NCBI GenBank assembly: GCA_007695095.1
Contig: REEL01000062.1
Coordinates: forward strand, 1 to 47,359
DNA length: 47,359 bases
From: Chitinophagaceae bacterium
Lineage (GTDB): Bacteria > Bacteroidota > Bacteroidia > Chitinophagales > REEL01
Direction: 5' to 3'
Made by a program: the position numbers and the translations under genes
Notes under the pieces: model-generated
Database searches by the model: none
What the model was told of the DNA's origin: nothing
What the model saw: only the letters and a program-made list of their open reading frames with translations
In this document: positions 17,217 to 25,249 of the stretch, piece after piece
How positions within the stretch are numbered: position 1 is the stretch's first letter
Layout: each line of letters opens with the position of its first letter

Positions 17217-19640
17217 TTAAAATTCATTTTCCACACCGAAACGTTCTCTTTCCTGACGCTCTAATTTTCTGTTTAAGCCAAGCACTTTACTAACTTTCAA
17301 ACCGGTAAAGAAATACCAATCTCTGTTAGCATCTCCTCTTTTATTATTAAGGAAGTTTTTATGGTACGGCTTATTTGGATTTCTTACCATTGAAGGGTCT
17401 ATCAATATATCAACTACGTCATGAGTAACCCCGTAAACATCTGTAACTTGTCCATAATCGGGTGCATTTGCTTTAATAGCATCAAATGTACCGTCTTCGT
17501 CCAGATAGAAGAATCCACCAATATCATCCAGGTAATCTGTAAACGTAAATCTAAAGCCTAACTCAGCTGTTAGTACAAAAGACTTCTGAATGATGAAATT
17601 TAAGTTAACACCAAAGGGTACACTAATTTGTCTTAAACTATAATGATCTCTTCCTGCACCCGGTACATTTTGACCTTCAGTACCAATTGGATGTAAATCA
17701 TACCATTCATCAGTAAATACATGCTCACCCAACTCATCATTTAAGCCCAAATAAGCTCTTGCCTGAGGATTAAATTGATATGCTGCTATACCTGCGAATA
17801 AAGATGGAGCAAATCTTTCTCCTCGATTAACGCCATATTGCATCAGATACCATTCTATATTTGCTGAAATTTCATAAATTGGAGATCTGAAATGGACTGC
17901 TCTTCTTACTCTATTAGGATCTAATTCATTAAAGTCTGTTCCGGAAAGCATACCATATCTAAAACCGAGAGATGCGCTAAACCATCTGGATATATTATAT
18001 TTACCAAAAATACCAAAGGCAAGATTGAACTCATCCTGATCTATATTCGCTCTGGTCAACTCCCCTGCATAATTAGAAAGACCTAAAAATAAACCTACTT
18101 CAAAAGTTCTTGCAAGAGATACATAAGAGCCTAAGTAAGATAAATCACCCACTTCAGATAAACTCTCTAAAGTTCTCAGTGAAGCAGCAGATGGTTCGAA
18201 TGAACTTCTTTGACTTACAACATCACCTGTTGAGGCAAACTGAGGAACAAAACCCTCTCTATACAGACGACTGTATCTGTTTACTGCCTGAAGCTGTCCG
18301 ATTGGAAATTCAGGTACTTCAAAACCTTCCTCATCTACAAAATTATAGAATACAATATATCCGAGTTTGTTTCTTAGGAAATTCGGTTCAGAAACTCTGA
18401 AAGATAGTTTAGTATTATTCTCAGACCATCTGGCTGTGTCAATATCAATATTCTGAACATTTACTTCATTGTTGATTGTATCAAAATACAGAAAATCCAT
18501 TTGATAATCATCAATACTAGTAACCGGTCTGTTGAAGTAAACATCAAAATTGACATTTAGACCGCTTACTTCAGGTAGTTTAGTATAATCATTTATTTCA
18601 ACTCCATCCCAGTCAACCCTGTAAATATGACCATGTACATTTGGTGAAGGTTTTTCCAAAATCGGTTCAGCTATCAATAATGGAAGGTTATTATTATGAT
18701 AGAAGTGATCGAAAGTTGAGTAAATATAGTTTTTGTCTTTAGATCTAAAGAAATTTTCTGAAACGTTAAAAGATTCTCCATTACCTTGTATACCAAAGCT
18801 AATCTCTCTTATAATACTATCAGTAGATGCATTTATCTGGTAATTATTAAAAATAGAATTGCGTTTGATTGAGGCAAGGTAAGCCTTATCTTCATTGTCG
18901 AACAAACCAAAAACCGGTGTATTCGATGGGATTCCTTTGTCAACACCATATACAACATTGTTAGTAATCAGGTTTTCAGTAAAGTTTAACTCAAGGTGGT
19001 CACTTTGGAAATCTTCTATATAAATACTACCCCAATTATTTACAAAATTATTTCTGTTAAAAGTTACCTCAGCTTTTTGGTTAAAATCACCGGTACCAAC
19101 TGTTGAAGGCATTTGAATTAAAATTGAAGATTGCCCGGACTGTATATCCTGAAAAACTGTATTCTCGACTTTAACGGTTTTTCTAAACCAGTTTGATTCA
19201 AGTAAAAGCGGCTTCTCCAACTCAGTAAATTTTGCATATCGTATATTGATTGCAGAACCTCTATTGCCTCTAACAACTATACCGTCACCTCTAAAAACCT
19301 CATCCTTACTTAAAAGATGAACGAAATTATTTGCTGTTCCATTTATATTTAAACCGCCTTCAACTACCAAAGTTGTATTAGGGGAGAAAATCAATGTTAC
19401 ATTTTCAGGAATTGTTAATGTTGCTTCAGAAGATACGCGTACATTATGCTGTATCAAATACTTCTGACCACTTGTCAGGCTTCTGTTTTCATCAATAAAT
19501 CCCTCTAATACAGTTGCATTAGACAAATCCAAATGATGACTTGCTTCTGATTTAAGTGGAATGAATATAGTAACAAACAGACTCGTAAAGAGTAGATATC
19601 TGAGCGTTATTAACATTTTTATAGAATTTAAACTTTTCAT
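17217..19640 (-). CDS. Parallel beta-helix protein fused to a PorG-type (DUF6089) outer-membrane barrel
   Basis: The 807-residue exported protein has a signal peptide (about 1-33, ending SEAS). Residues 50-330 look like a right-handed parallel beta-helix: regular short strands with Asn/Ile ladders (LTIPENVTLIFSPNTTLVVEG, then FNRNNFVNNW and LNFTENLITNNVVYG). A beta-sandwich-like linker (about 345-450) follows. Residues 513-807 match the DUF6089/PorG barrel: FEVGLFLGLSNYAGEL, RYGMLSGTDF, VHFRSPIYEI, FNPQARAY, HPIGTEGQN, then FTFTDYLDDIGGFFY. PorG is an outer-membrane partner of the T9SS PorK/PorN ring and is normally a stand-alone barrel of about 220-300 residues. The gene follows gldM by 30 bp as the third gene of the gldL-gldM cluster. 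With the N-terminus periplasmic, the beta-helix would face GldM; that is inference. Confidence 0.82.
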   Translation of the reverse strand: MKSLNSIKMLITLRYLLFTSLFVTIFIPLKSEASHHLDLSNATVLEGFIDENRSLTSGQKYLIQHNVRVSSEATLTIPENVTLIFSPNTTLVVEGGLNINGTANNFVHLLSKDEVFRGDGIVVRGNRGSAINIRYAKFTELEKPLLLESNWFRKTVKVENTVFQDIQSGQSSILIQMPSTVGTGDFNQKAEVTFNRNNFVNNWGSIYIEDFQSDHLELNFTENLITNNVVYGVDKGIPSNTPVFGLFDNEDKAYLASIKRNSIFNNYQINASTDSIIREISFGIQGNGESFNVSENFFRSKDKNYIYSTFDHFYHNNNLPLLIAEPILEKPSPNVHGHIYRVDWDGVEINDYTKLPEVSGLNVNFDVYFNRPVTSIDDYQMDFLYFDTINNEVNVQNIDIDTARWSENNTKLSFRVSEPNFLRNKLGYIVFYNFVDEEGFEVPEFPIGQLQAVNRYSRLYREGFVPQFASTGDVVSQRSSFEPSAASLRTLESLSEVGDLSYLGSYVSLARTFEVGLFLGLSNYAGELTRANIDQDEFNLAFGIFGKYNISRWFSASLGFRYGMLSGTDFNELDPNRVRRAVHFRSPIYEISANIEWYLMQYGVNRGERFAPSLFAGIAAYQFNPQARAYLGLNDELGEHVFTDEWYDLHPIGTEGQNVPGAGRDHYSLRQISVPFGVNLNFIIQKSFVLTAELGFRFTFTDYLDDIGGFFYLDEDGTFDAIKANAPDYGQVTDVYGVTHDVVDILIDPSMVRNPNKPYHKNFLNNKRGDANRDWYFFTGLKVSKVLGLNRKLERQERERFGVENEF

Positions 19641-19670
19641 CGCAAGTAATATTTAGTCTTTAGTTAATTT

Positions 19671-21311
19671 TTATTGAATATTGATAATTAGAGGGCTAAT
19701 GTACTCATTAGTTCCATCCGGTCCTTTAATATGTATATTATCAAACACATAGATATCTCCTGGCTGAGCTAAGTCAATAAGCTCTCTGGATTTTCCTGAA
19801 AAGTATGACCCCTGAACAGATTCACGAAAGATTCCTAACCCTTCTCCATTTATATAAACTACTTCATAGTCTATGATTCTATAACGAGGGTCGATATCTA
19901 AATCTTCCAGTTTGACAGACAACCCATTCTGTAATTTGAATAATGAAGCAGCGAATTCTCCACTGGTTCGGTTATGTATTTGTGCCACAGGCTTAGGTAA
20001 GTTTCTGGCAACAAAACTTTGTTCGGCTACTGTTCTCTTTGTTCCATCCGCTCTGGTCTCTGTCAATGATATTCTGACTCTTCCCTGACGATTAACTCTT
20101 GCATAATATTGATCTCCAACTTTGTGAAGCTCACCATTTGAAATTTCAACATTATACTCTCTGTCTTCTCTACTTGGTTTAACTATATTAATCGGATTAT
20201 CGACACCTATATATAGATTATTAAACTTCTCTTGATTTATAACCGGTTTTTGCTCTTTTACTTCATACTTTATTTCGAAAGGTCTTTCAGCAGTACGTCT
20301 CATATCAAATGTAAGATCTCCGTCTTCAGTTACTTCCTCAAAGTCAGTATCAGAAGGCATCTTTTGAACAAGACCTCTAACAACTTTTTCCCCCGGACTG
20401 TCAGTATCCAACTCAATTCTCGCGACGCCATCCTGAAATTGAACTCTCCGCTGAACTCTTCCGGCTTCATCGTAAATAATAACTTCAAAATCTGACTCAA
20501 GTTCTTTCTTAGACACAGAAGGCAACCGAACTAATGCAATTCCTTCTTCGCCTAAATTATAAGTATCACCCGGTAGTCCCTTATCTATAAACACATCTTC
20601 GATTAATGGGTCTTCCGTAACAGTATCCATTACAATTACCCCCGGAAACTCCAAATAACTCTCAGATAAATCATGTAATGAACTCATTACTGCAGATTCT
20701 GCAATTCTCAAGTCATGCTGAAACTTAGATAAAATGGTAACTACAGCAGCTAATGGAACATTATCGAAATAGTATTTTTCCCATTCGAAGACAATGCCCG
20801 TAGACTTTCTTAAAGTATCTGTAGTCACTAAAATGGTATCCAGCATTCTTCTTTGCTGATCACCAAGTATCAACATAAGTTCCGACTTAGCTTCTTCAAT
20901 AGTTGATTTAATTTCAGATGCTTTGCCGGATCGATAAAGCATTCTGGTCGGAAGTAAGGGATCCAAACCACTATCTAAGTGACCATGCCTGTTATAGCCT
21001 CCTGACTCTTCCACAAGTCTGACCTTAATTTCATCTAGATACTCAATTGCTCCACGTGTAATTTCACGGGTTCTAACTATCTGACTAAAAGCCGGACCAA
21101 AACGTGCTGAATCATATTCACTTATGGTTTGGACTGCTTTTAACACTTTCTCATTACTCGCATCAAGCCGGTAATTCGCTCTTTCTAAAGAACGATTTAA
21201 ATCTGTATAGGTTTCGATAAACTCCACCGGCATAATGAGAACAACATAGGCTATAAGTAAAAGGTAAAGCAAATTTACCAGTCGTTGCCTTAATGGATTA
21301 GTTGTTTTCAT
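19671..21311 (-). CDS. gldM: GldM/PorM-family motor subunit
   Basis: The 546-residue protein has a short cytoplasmic N-terminus, a single membrane helix (about 14-33) and a large periplasmic region. NPLRQRLVNLLYLLLIAY aligns with the GldM start PRQKMINLMYL, and Arg8 falls at the Arg implicated in the GldLM proton path. The helical first periplasmic part is followed by beta domains. The C-terminal domain has the family ending: SGEFAASLFKLQNGLSV, then DIYVFDNIHIKGPDGTNEY. GldM dimers form the rod from the inner membrane to the outer-membrane ring of the T9SS. Normal neighbours gldK and gldN are absent; a beta-helix/PorG gene takes the downstream place. Sequence drift from canonical GldM suggests a specialised paralogue. 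Confidence 0.9.
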   Translation of the reverse strand: MKTTNPLRQRLVNLLYLLLIAYVVLIMPVEFIETYTDLNRSLERANYRLDASNEKVLKAVQTISEYDSARFGPAFSQIVRTREITRGAIEYLDEIKVRLVEESGGYNRHGHLDSGLDPLLPTRMLYRSGKASEIKSTIEEAKSELMLILGDQQRRMLDTILVTTDTLRKSTGIVFEWEKYYFDNVPLAAVVTILSKFQHDLRIAESAVMSSLHDLSESYLEFPGVIVMDTVTEDPLIEDVFIDKGLPGDTYNLGEEGIALVRLPSVSKKELESDFEVIIYDEAGRVQRRVQFQDGVARIELDTDSPGEKVVRGLVQKMPSDTDFEEVTEDGDLTFDMRRTAERPFEIKYEVKEQKPVINQEKFNNLYIGVDNPINIVKPSREDREYNVEISNGELHKVGDQYYARVNRQGRVRISLTETRADGTKRTVAEQSFVARNLPKPVAQIHNRTSGEFAASLFKLQNGLSVKLEDLDIDPRYRIIDYEVVYINGEGLGIFRESVQGSYFSGKSRELIDLAQPGDIYVFDNIHIKGPDGTNEYISPLIINIQ

Positions 21312-21376
21312 TTTTTTTTATCTTATTTAATAAAGGTATTCCTATTTCTAAGTCTAATTAATAGTCAGAAGAATAT

Positions 21377-21892
21377 TTAGTCTAAATTCTTTCCGCCCAT
21401 TACATTCAATACTTTATCATATTGCTTAGACATATCAGACATACTTTTATTCAGTCTGTTAATTTCACGTTCAAAATTTTCAGAAGAAACACGCATTCTG
21501 TCAATCTGCTCATTCAAATGAGCCAGATTAGATGTTTCAGACATTTTGTGAACATTGTTCTCCAGCTTCTCAATGCTATTTGTCAAACGTTCAATAATCA
21601 TAGGGTCAACATTTGCTTTTTGGACCATTTCTTCTAATTGTTCCACACCTGTTGGCTGGTCTGTAGTCAATTGAGGAAAAAGTTTATCCCATTTGTATTC
21701 TTTTTCCGGTCTTTTTAACTCAAAAGCTGAAATAAAGAATACTATTGCTTCCGTTGTCAGGCCTATAAATAGCATTTCGTTGGCGTATTGCCAATTTAAG
21801 AATTTGAACATCATACCGGTGATTACTATTGATGCACCGATACCATATGCCATTGTCAAACCGTCTAATTTTCCTTTAACTTTTGCTTCCAT
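21377..21892 (-). CDS. gldL: GldL/PorL-family inner-membrane motor subunit
   Basis: The 171-residue protein has two membrane helices (about 12-32 and 39-58). These are followed by the family motif SAFELKRPEKEYKWDKLFPQL, split at the membrane exit, and a long cytoplasmic coiled coil (about 85-171). Glu48 in IGLTTEAIVFF aligns with the essential membrane Glu (Glu49 of Flavobacterium johnsoniae GldL) that is thought to carry protons. GldL pentamers surround a GldM dimer and drive rotation. The gene lies 65 bp upstream of gldM. It is somewhat shorter than many GldL proteins, mostly in the coiled-coil tail. No gldK precedes it; the upstream gene encodes a TPR protein. Confidence 0.92.
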   Translation of the reverse strand: MEAKVKGKLDGLTMAYGIGASIVITGMMFKFLNWQYANEMLFIGLTTEAIVFFISAFELKRPEKEYKWDKLFPQLTTDQPTGVEQLEEMVQKANVDPMIIERLTNSIEKLENNVHKMSETSNLAHLNEQIDRMRVSSENFEREINRLNKSMSDMSKQYDKVLNVMGGKNLD

Positions 21893-22238
21893 AATGCTTC
21901 TGATTAGATATTAAGTTGCTAATATATAAATTATTTGAAAAAAATACTACCTATTGCAAATTTTAGATTCATAAATCTTTCGACAAAATTAACTTAATTA
22001 ATTTTATAACAGCAAATAAAATAAACAATTTAGCTTGTCAGATTAATGTTAATCTATTGTTTATAATTAATTAAAGGTCTATTAAAAATATAAATTTTGA
22101 CAAACCTATAAAATGCCTTAGTCTATTACCATATATAAATATTGCTAAAATTATCGGGTGCAAAATAGTAAGTATTTTGTTAACAAACAAACAAAAATAA
22201 AAAGGCTTTAAAAAATAGGCTGAGTAAGAAGTCGTATA
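21893..22238 (-). other. 346-bp gene-free leader upstream of gldL
   Basis: This strongly AT-rich stretch lies between gldL and the TPR gene on the same strand and has no convincing coding frame. It contains a compound inverted repeat (22021-22064). Near its far end it has a candidate minus-strand promoter: CAAACAAACAAA at 22184-22195, giving TTTG repeats, and TATTTTG at 22167-22161. If that promoter is used, gldL has a leader of roughly 260 bases. Confidence 0.5.
22021..22064. promoter_or_regulatory. Compound inverted repeat upstream of gldL
   Basis: The inner dyad AGATTAA-TG-TTAATCT (22040-22055) is perfect. The outer arms ATAAACAAT (22021-22029) and ATTGTTTAT (22056-22064) are also perfectly complementary over 9 bp, with a 10-base insertion on one side only. 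It could be an operator or an RNA hairpin in the gldL leader, 129-172 bp before the start codon. Confidence 0.5.
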
Positions 22239-22733
22239 TTATTGACAATATTTACGTATCATTTCATCTGCACGCCTCTCTCCAAGGTTTCTGGACCTCA
22301 GCCAATCCGCACAGGCAGCGGATTGGGAACCGGTTAGCTGCTTGGCACTTCCTGAAAGAAAATAATTAATTCCGTTAATGTATTCTGTTAAAAATTCTGT
22401 TGTTTCACTATTATGGTAAATATTTTCTTTAACATTTACAAAAAGTGCCGCATTAAAATCGTTTACTGCAAGAAAATACTGATTAAGTTCATAATAACAA
22501 CTCCCTCTATGGCTAAGTGCTAAGTGCATTAGGTCGCTATTAGAAGGACTGCTTCGAATAACTTCTGTTAAAAGCGGAAGGGCTGATTCAAAATCTTCCG
22601 TGTTTAAAAAATCTAATGCATTATTATAAGTAACCAACAATTCCTCTATTTTATCTTCTTCTGCTTTAAGCTCTGCAATTGCTATAAACATAATTAATAT
22701 AACCGGGGAGAATGTAAAAATTATTTTCTGCAT
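22239..22733 (-). CDS. Exported TPR-like repeat protein
   Basis: The 164-residue protein has a signal peptide (about 1-24, ending LKAEE) and two or three helix pairs of TPR type (NNALDFLNTEDFESALPLL, then HRGSCYYELNQYFLAVNDF). It ends with SAACADWLRSRNLG and MIRKYC, a tail often seen in Bacteroidota TPR proteins that probably forms a disulfide. It would work in the periplasm as a binding scaffold. It is on the same strand as gldL but 346 bp upstream, so a shared job with the motor is possible but not shown. A hairpin terminator at 22766-22799 separates it from the tRNA gene. Confidence 0.75.
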   Translation of the reverse strand: MQKIIFTFSPVILIMFIAIAELKAEEDKIEELLVTYNNALDFLNTEDFESALPLLTEVIRSSPSNSDLMHLALSHRGSCYYELNQYFLAVNDFNAALFVNVKENIYHNSETTEFLTEYINGINYFLSGSAKQLTGSQSAACADWLRSRNLGERRADEMIRKYCQ

Positions 22734-22765
22734 GGGGTATTTTTTAAAATGAGTATCCCAAAAAT

Positions 22766-22799
22766 AAAAAAAGCTTCGAATAATTCGAAGCTTTTTTAT
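22766..22799. terminator. Terminator after tRNA-Glu (bidirectional shape)
   Basis: The perfect 10-bp dyad AAGCTTCGAA / TTCGAAGCTT (22771-22780, 22784-22793) has a 3-base loop and A/T runs on both sides that extend the stem to about 14 bp. On the minus strand it directly follows the tRNA gene and precedes the TPR gene. Confidence 0.85.
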
Positions 22800-22802
22800 T
22801 TG

Positions 22803-22874
22803 CAGTCCGTAGGGGAATCGAACCCCTGTTACCAGGATGAAAACCTGGCGTCCTAACCCCTAGACGAACGGACC
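22803..22874 (-). tRNA. tRNA-Glu (anticodon TTC)
   Basis: The minus strand folds into a full cloverleaf. The acceptor stem pairs GGTCCGT with ACGGACT, the first pair being G-U. The D arm is GTCTAGGGGTTAGGAC, the anticodon arm CCAGG-TTTTCAT-CCTGG, and the T arm AGGGG-TTCGATT-CCCCT. The anticodon TTC reads GAA and GAG glutamate codons. The CCA end is not encoded. A strong terminator follows directly. Confidence 0.97.
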
Positions 22875-22964
22875 GTTTTTCATAAGACGTTGCAAAGATA
22901 AAAATAATTTTATTTTTAAAACAAAGAATTTTAAAAAAAATTTTAAGCATACTTTAGGATAGTT

Positions 22965-22972
22965 TAACTTTG
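22965..22972 (+). promoter_or_regulatory. Putative -7 element of the gap-pgk promoter
   Basis: TAACTTTG matches TAnnTTTG, with TTTA 19 bp upstream (22942-22945) as a weak -33 element. It leaves a leader of about 50 bases before the gap start codon. Confidence 0.45.
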
Positions 22973-23028
22973 TAATCAGAGAGTGACTTTTTCATACTTT
23001 CTATTTTATCGATTACCATTAAATTAAA

Positions 23029-24042
23029 ATGATGAAAAAAGTTAGAATTGCTATAAATGGGTTTGGCAGAATTGGCAGGCTTACAACAAATTATATTAAC
23101 AAAGTTTTTGCTAATGAATTAGAAGTTGTAGCTGTAAATGATCTTACAGATAACAAAACACTCGCTCATCTGCTAAAATATGACTCTGCTCATGGCGTCC
23201 AGGATTTTGAGATAAGTTATGATGATAAAAAAATTACAGCAGGTAAAAATGAAATTTTAGTTTTTAGTGAAAAAGACCCGGAAAATTTACCCTGGGGTGA
23301 TTTAGATATAGATATTGTTTTGGAATGTACCGGAAAGTTCAGAAAAGCTGATGTTTTATCTAAACACATTAAAGCAGGTGCTAAAAAAGTAATTCTTTCT
23401 GCTCCTTCAAAAGATAATAGTGTTAAATCGTTTGTACTAGGTGTTAATGATAGTGAAATTACTGCGGGCGATACCATAATCAGTAATGCGTCCTGCACTA
23501 CTAACTGTTTAGCGCCGATGGCGAAAATATTAAATGAAAACTGGGGTATTGAAGAAGGTTTTATGACCACCGTTCACGCTTACACCGGTGATCAAAATTT
23601 ACAGGATGGCCCGCACAAAGATTTACGAAGGGCAAGAGCTGCTGCTCAAAACATAGTGCCGACAACTACCGGTGCAGCACAAGCAGTGGAATTAGTGATT
23701 CCTGAACTAAAAGGTAAACTATCCGGCTTTGCTGCCAGAGTTCCGGTTATTGATGGTTCTTTAACAGACTTTACCTGCTTGCTTAAAAAGCATGCTACAA
23801 AAGAAGAAATAAATCTAACTTTCAAAAGAGCAGCTGAAAGCAATTTAAAAGGTTTGCTTGAATATACTGAAGAACCATTGGTTTCTTCTGACATAATCGG
23901 AAATAATCATAGTTGCATTTTTGATTCCTCTTTAACCGACGTTAGAACAAAACTGGTTAAAGTAATTGGTTGGTATGATAATGAACAGGGATATGCTGCG
24001 AGAATGGCTGACATGTGTATTTGTCTAAAAAAATATATTTAA
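23029..24042 (+). CDS. gap: Glyceraldehyde-3-phosphate dehydrogenase, type I
   Basis: The 337-residue glycolytic enzyme oxidises glyceraldehyde 3-phosphate with NAD. The Rossmann start IAINGFGRIGR and VAVNDLTD (Asp38, which favours NAD over NADP) are clear. The active site is SNASCTTNC with Cys156, and His183 lies in TTVHAYTGDQ. The C-terminal WYDNEQGYAARM is standard. Translation may begin at either of two adjacent ATG codons (23029 or 23032). pgk starts 2 bp after the stop, forming a glycolytic operon. Confidence 0.98.
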   Translation: MMKKVRIAINGFGRIGRLTTNYINKVFANELEVVAVNDLTDNKTLAHLLKYDSAHGVQDFEISYDDKKITAGKNEILVFSEKDPENLPWGDLDIDIVLECTGKFRKADVLSKHIKAGAKKVILSAPSKDNSVKSFVLGVNDSEITAGDTIISNASCTTNCLAPMAKILNENWGIEEGFMTTVHAYTGDQNLQDGPHKDLRRARAAAQNIVPTTTGAAQAVELVIPELKGKLSGFAARVPVIDGSLTDFTCLLKKHATKEEINLTFKRAAESNLKGLLEYTEEPLVSSDIIGNNHSCIFDSSLTDVRTKLVKVIGWYDNEQGYAARMADMCICLKKYI

Positions 24043-24044
24043 AA

Positions 24045-25244
24045 ATGACTTTACGTACAATAGATGATGTCAATTTTAGTGGAAAAAAAGTGCTATTGCG
24101 AGTGGACTTTAATGTGCCTGTGAAAGAAGGCAAAATTTCAGATGAAACAAGAATTAATGCTGCTCTTCCTACTATAGAAAAAGTATTAAAGGATGGGGGG
24201 AAACTGATTATCATGTCCCACTTTGGAAGACCTAAGTCAGGCTATGAAGAAAAATTCAGTTTGCACCAAATTAAAAAAAGGCTGGCGGAAGTGACCAATA
24301 CCGTTGTTAATTTTAACGGCTTTACAATTGGTAACGAAGCTGAAAAAATGAGCAATGATTTAAATCCCGGAGAAATCTACCTACTCGAAAATACCCGCTT
24401 TTTTGAAGGAGAAACCAAAGGTGATAAGGATTTTGCCGAAAAACTTTCCAAACTGGGAGATATTTATATCAATGATGCTTTTGGAGCGGCTCACAGAGCG
24501 CATGCTTCAACCACGACTGTAGCATATTTTTTCCCGCCGGATTACAGGATAGCAGGAAAGCTTATGGAAAGTGAAATTAAAAATGCTGAAAAAGTTTTAC
24601 TGAATCATCAAAAACCTTTTACTGCCATTCTGGGTGGTGCAAAAGTTTCGGATAAAATAAATTTAATTGAGCAATTGACTGAAAAAGCAGACAACATACT
24701 TATAGGCGGTGGCATGGCTTATACTTTTATTAAGTCTGAAGGTGGAGAAATAGGAAACTCCCTTTTTGAAAAAGAAAGCATTCCTGTGATTGAAAAAATA
24801 AAAGAAATAGCCGAAAAAAATAATTGCAGGTTAATTTTACCTGAAGATTCAATTATTGCAGACAGCTTTTCAGAAACAGCTTCCGTTAAAACCGTTAAAA
24901 GTAAAGAAATTCCGGAAAATTGGATGGGTCTGGACATAGGGCCTGAAAGTCGTAAAACTTATTCCGAAATCATTTTAGAATCTAAAACAATTCTATGGAA
25001 TGGGCCAATGGGTGTTTTTGAAATGGAACCCTTTCAGCATGGCACAGCAGAAATTGCAAAAAAAGTTGCTGAAGCTACTGAAAATGGATGCTTTTCTTTA
25101 GTTGGTGGTGGAGACTCTGTTTCTGCTGTTAAAAAATTTAAGCTGGAAGAAAAAATCAGCTATATCTCTACAGGTGGCGGAGCTTTATTAGAGTTTTTTG
25201 AAGGGAAAAAGCTACCCGGAATTATCGCATTAACAAACGAATAA
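24045..25244 (+). CDS. pgk: Phosphoglycerate kinase
   Basis: This 399-residue enzyme transfers phosphate from 1,3-bisphosphoglycerate to ADP. It has VLLRVDFNVP, the basic patch MSHFGRP, LLENTRFFEGE, the hinge-side GGAKVSDKI, and the nucleotide loop VGGGDSVSAV. The start at 24045 (MTLRTIDDV) gives the normal family N-terminus. The frame opens ten codons earlier within the end of gap, but that would overlap for no reason. The gene is convergent with the deoxynucleoside kinase gene, with 5 bp between the ends. Confidence 0.98.
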   Translation: MTLRTIDDVNFSGKKVLLRVDFNVPVKEGKISDETRINAALPTIEKVLKDGGKLIIMSHFGRPKSGYEEKFSLHQIKKRLAEVTNTVVNFNGFTIGNEAEKMSNDLNPGEIYLLENTRFFEGETKGDKDFAEKLSKLGDIYINDAFGAAHRAHASTTTVAYFFPPDYRIAGKLMESEIKNAEKVLLNHQKPFTAILGGAKVSDKINLIEQLTEKADNILIGGGMAYTFIKSEGGEIGNSLFEKESIPVIEKIKEIAEKNNCRLILPEDSIIADSFSETASVKTVKSKEIPENWMGLDIGPESRKTYSEIILESKTILWNGPMGVFEMEPFQHGTAEIAKKVAEATENGCFSLVGGGDSVSAVKKFKLEEKISYISTGGGALLEFFEGKKLPGIIALTNE

Positions 25245-25249
25245 ATTAT

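Noticed and set aside
18110-18400. Plus-strand 96-codon frame inside the beta-helix/PorG gene
   Set aside because: It lies wholly within a long gene on the other strand, has no family resemblance and is a shadow frame.
17217-21892. Ordinary complete gldKLMN operon
   Set aside because: There is no gldK before gldL and no gldN after gldM; the neighbours are a TPR protein and a beta-helix/PorG fusion.
22744-22950. Short minus-strand frame spanning the tRNA
   Set aside because: It is created by the tRNA-Glu gene and its terminator and is not protein coding.
24015-24044. Earlier pgk start at 24015 inside gap
   Set aside because: It would overlap gap by 28 bp; the family N-terminus begins at 24045.
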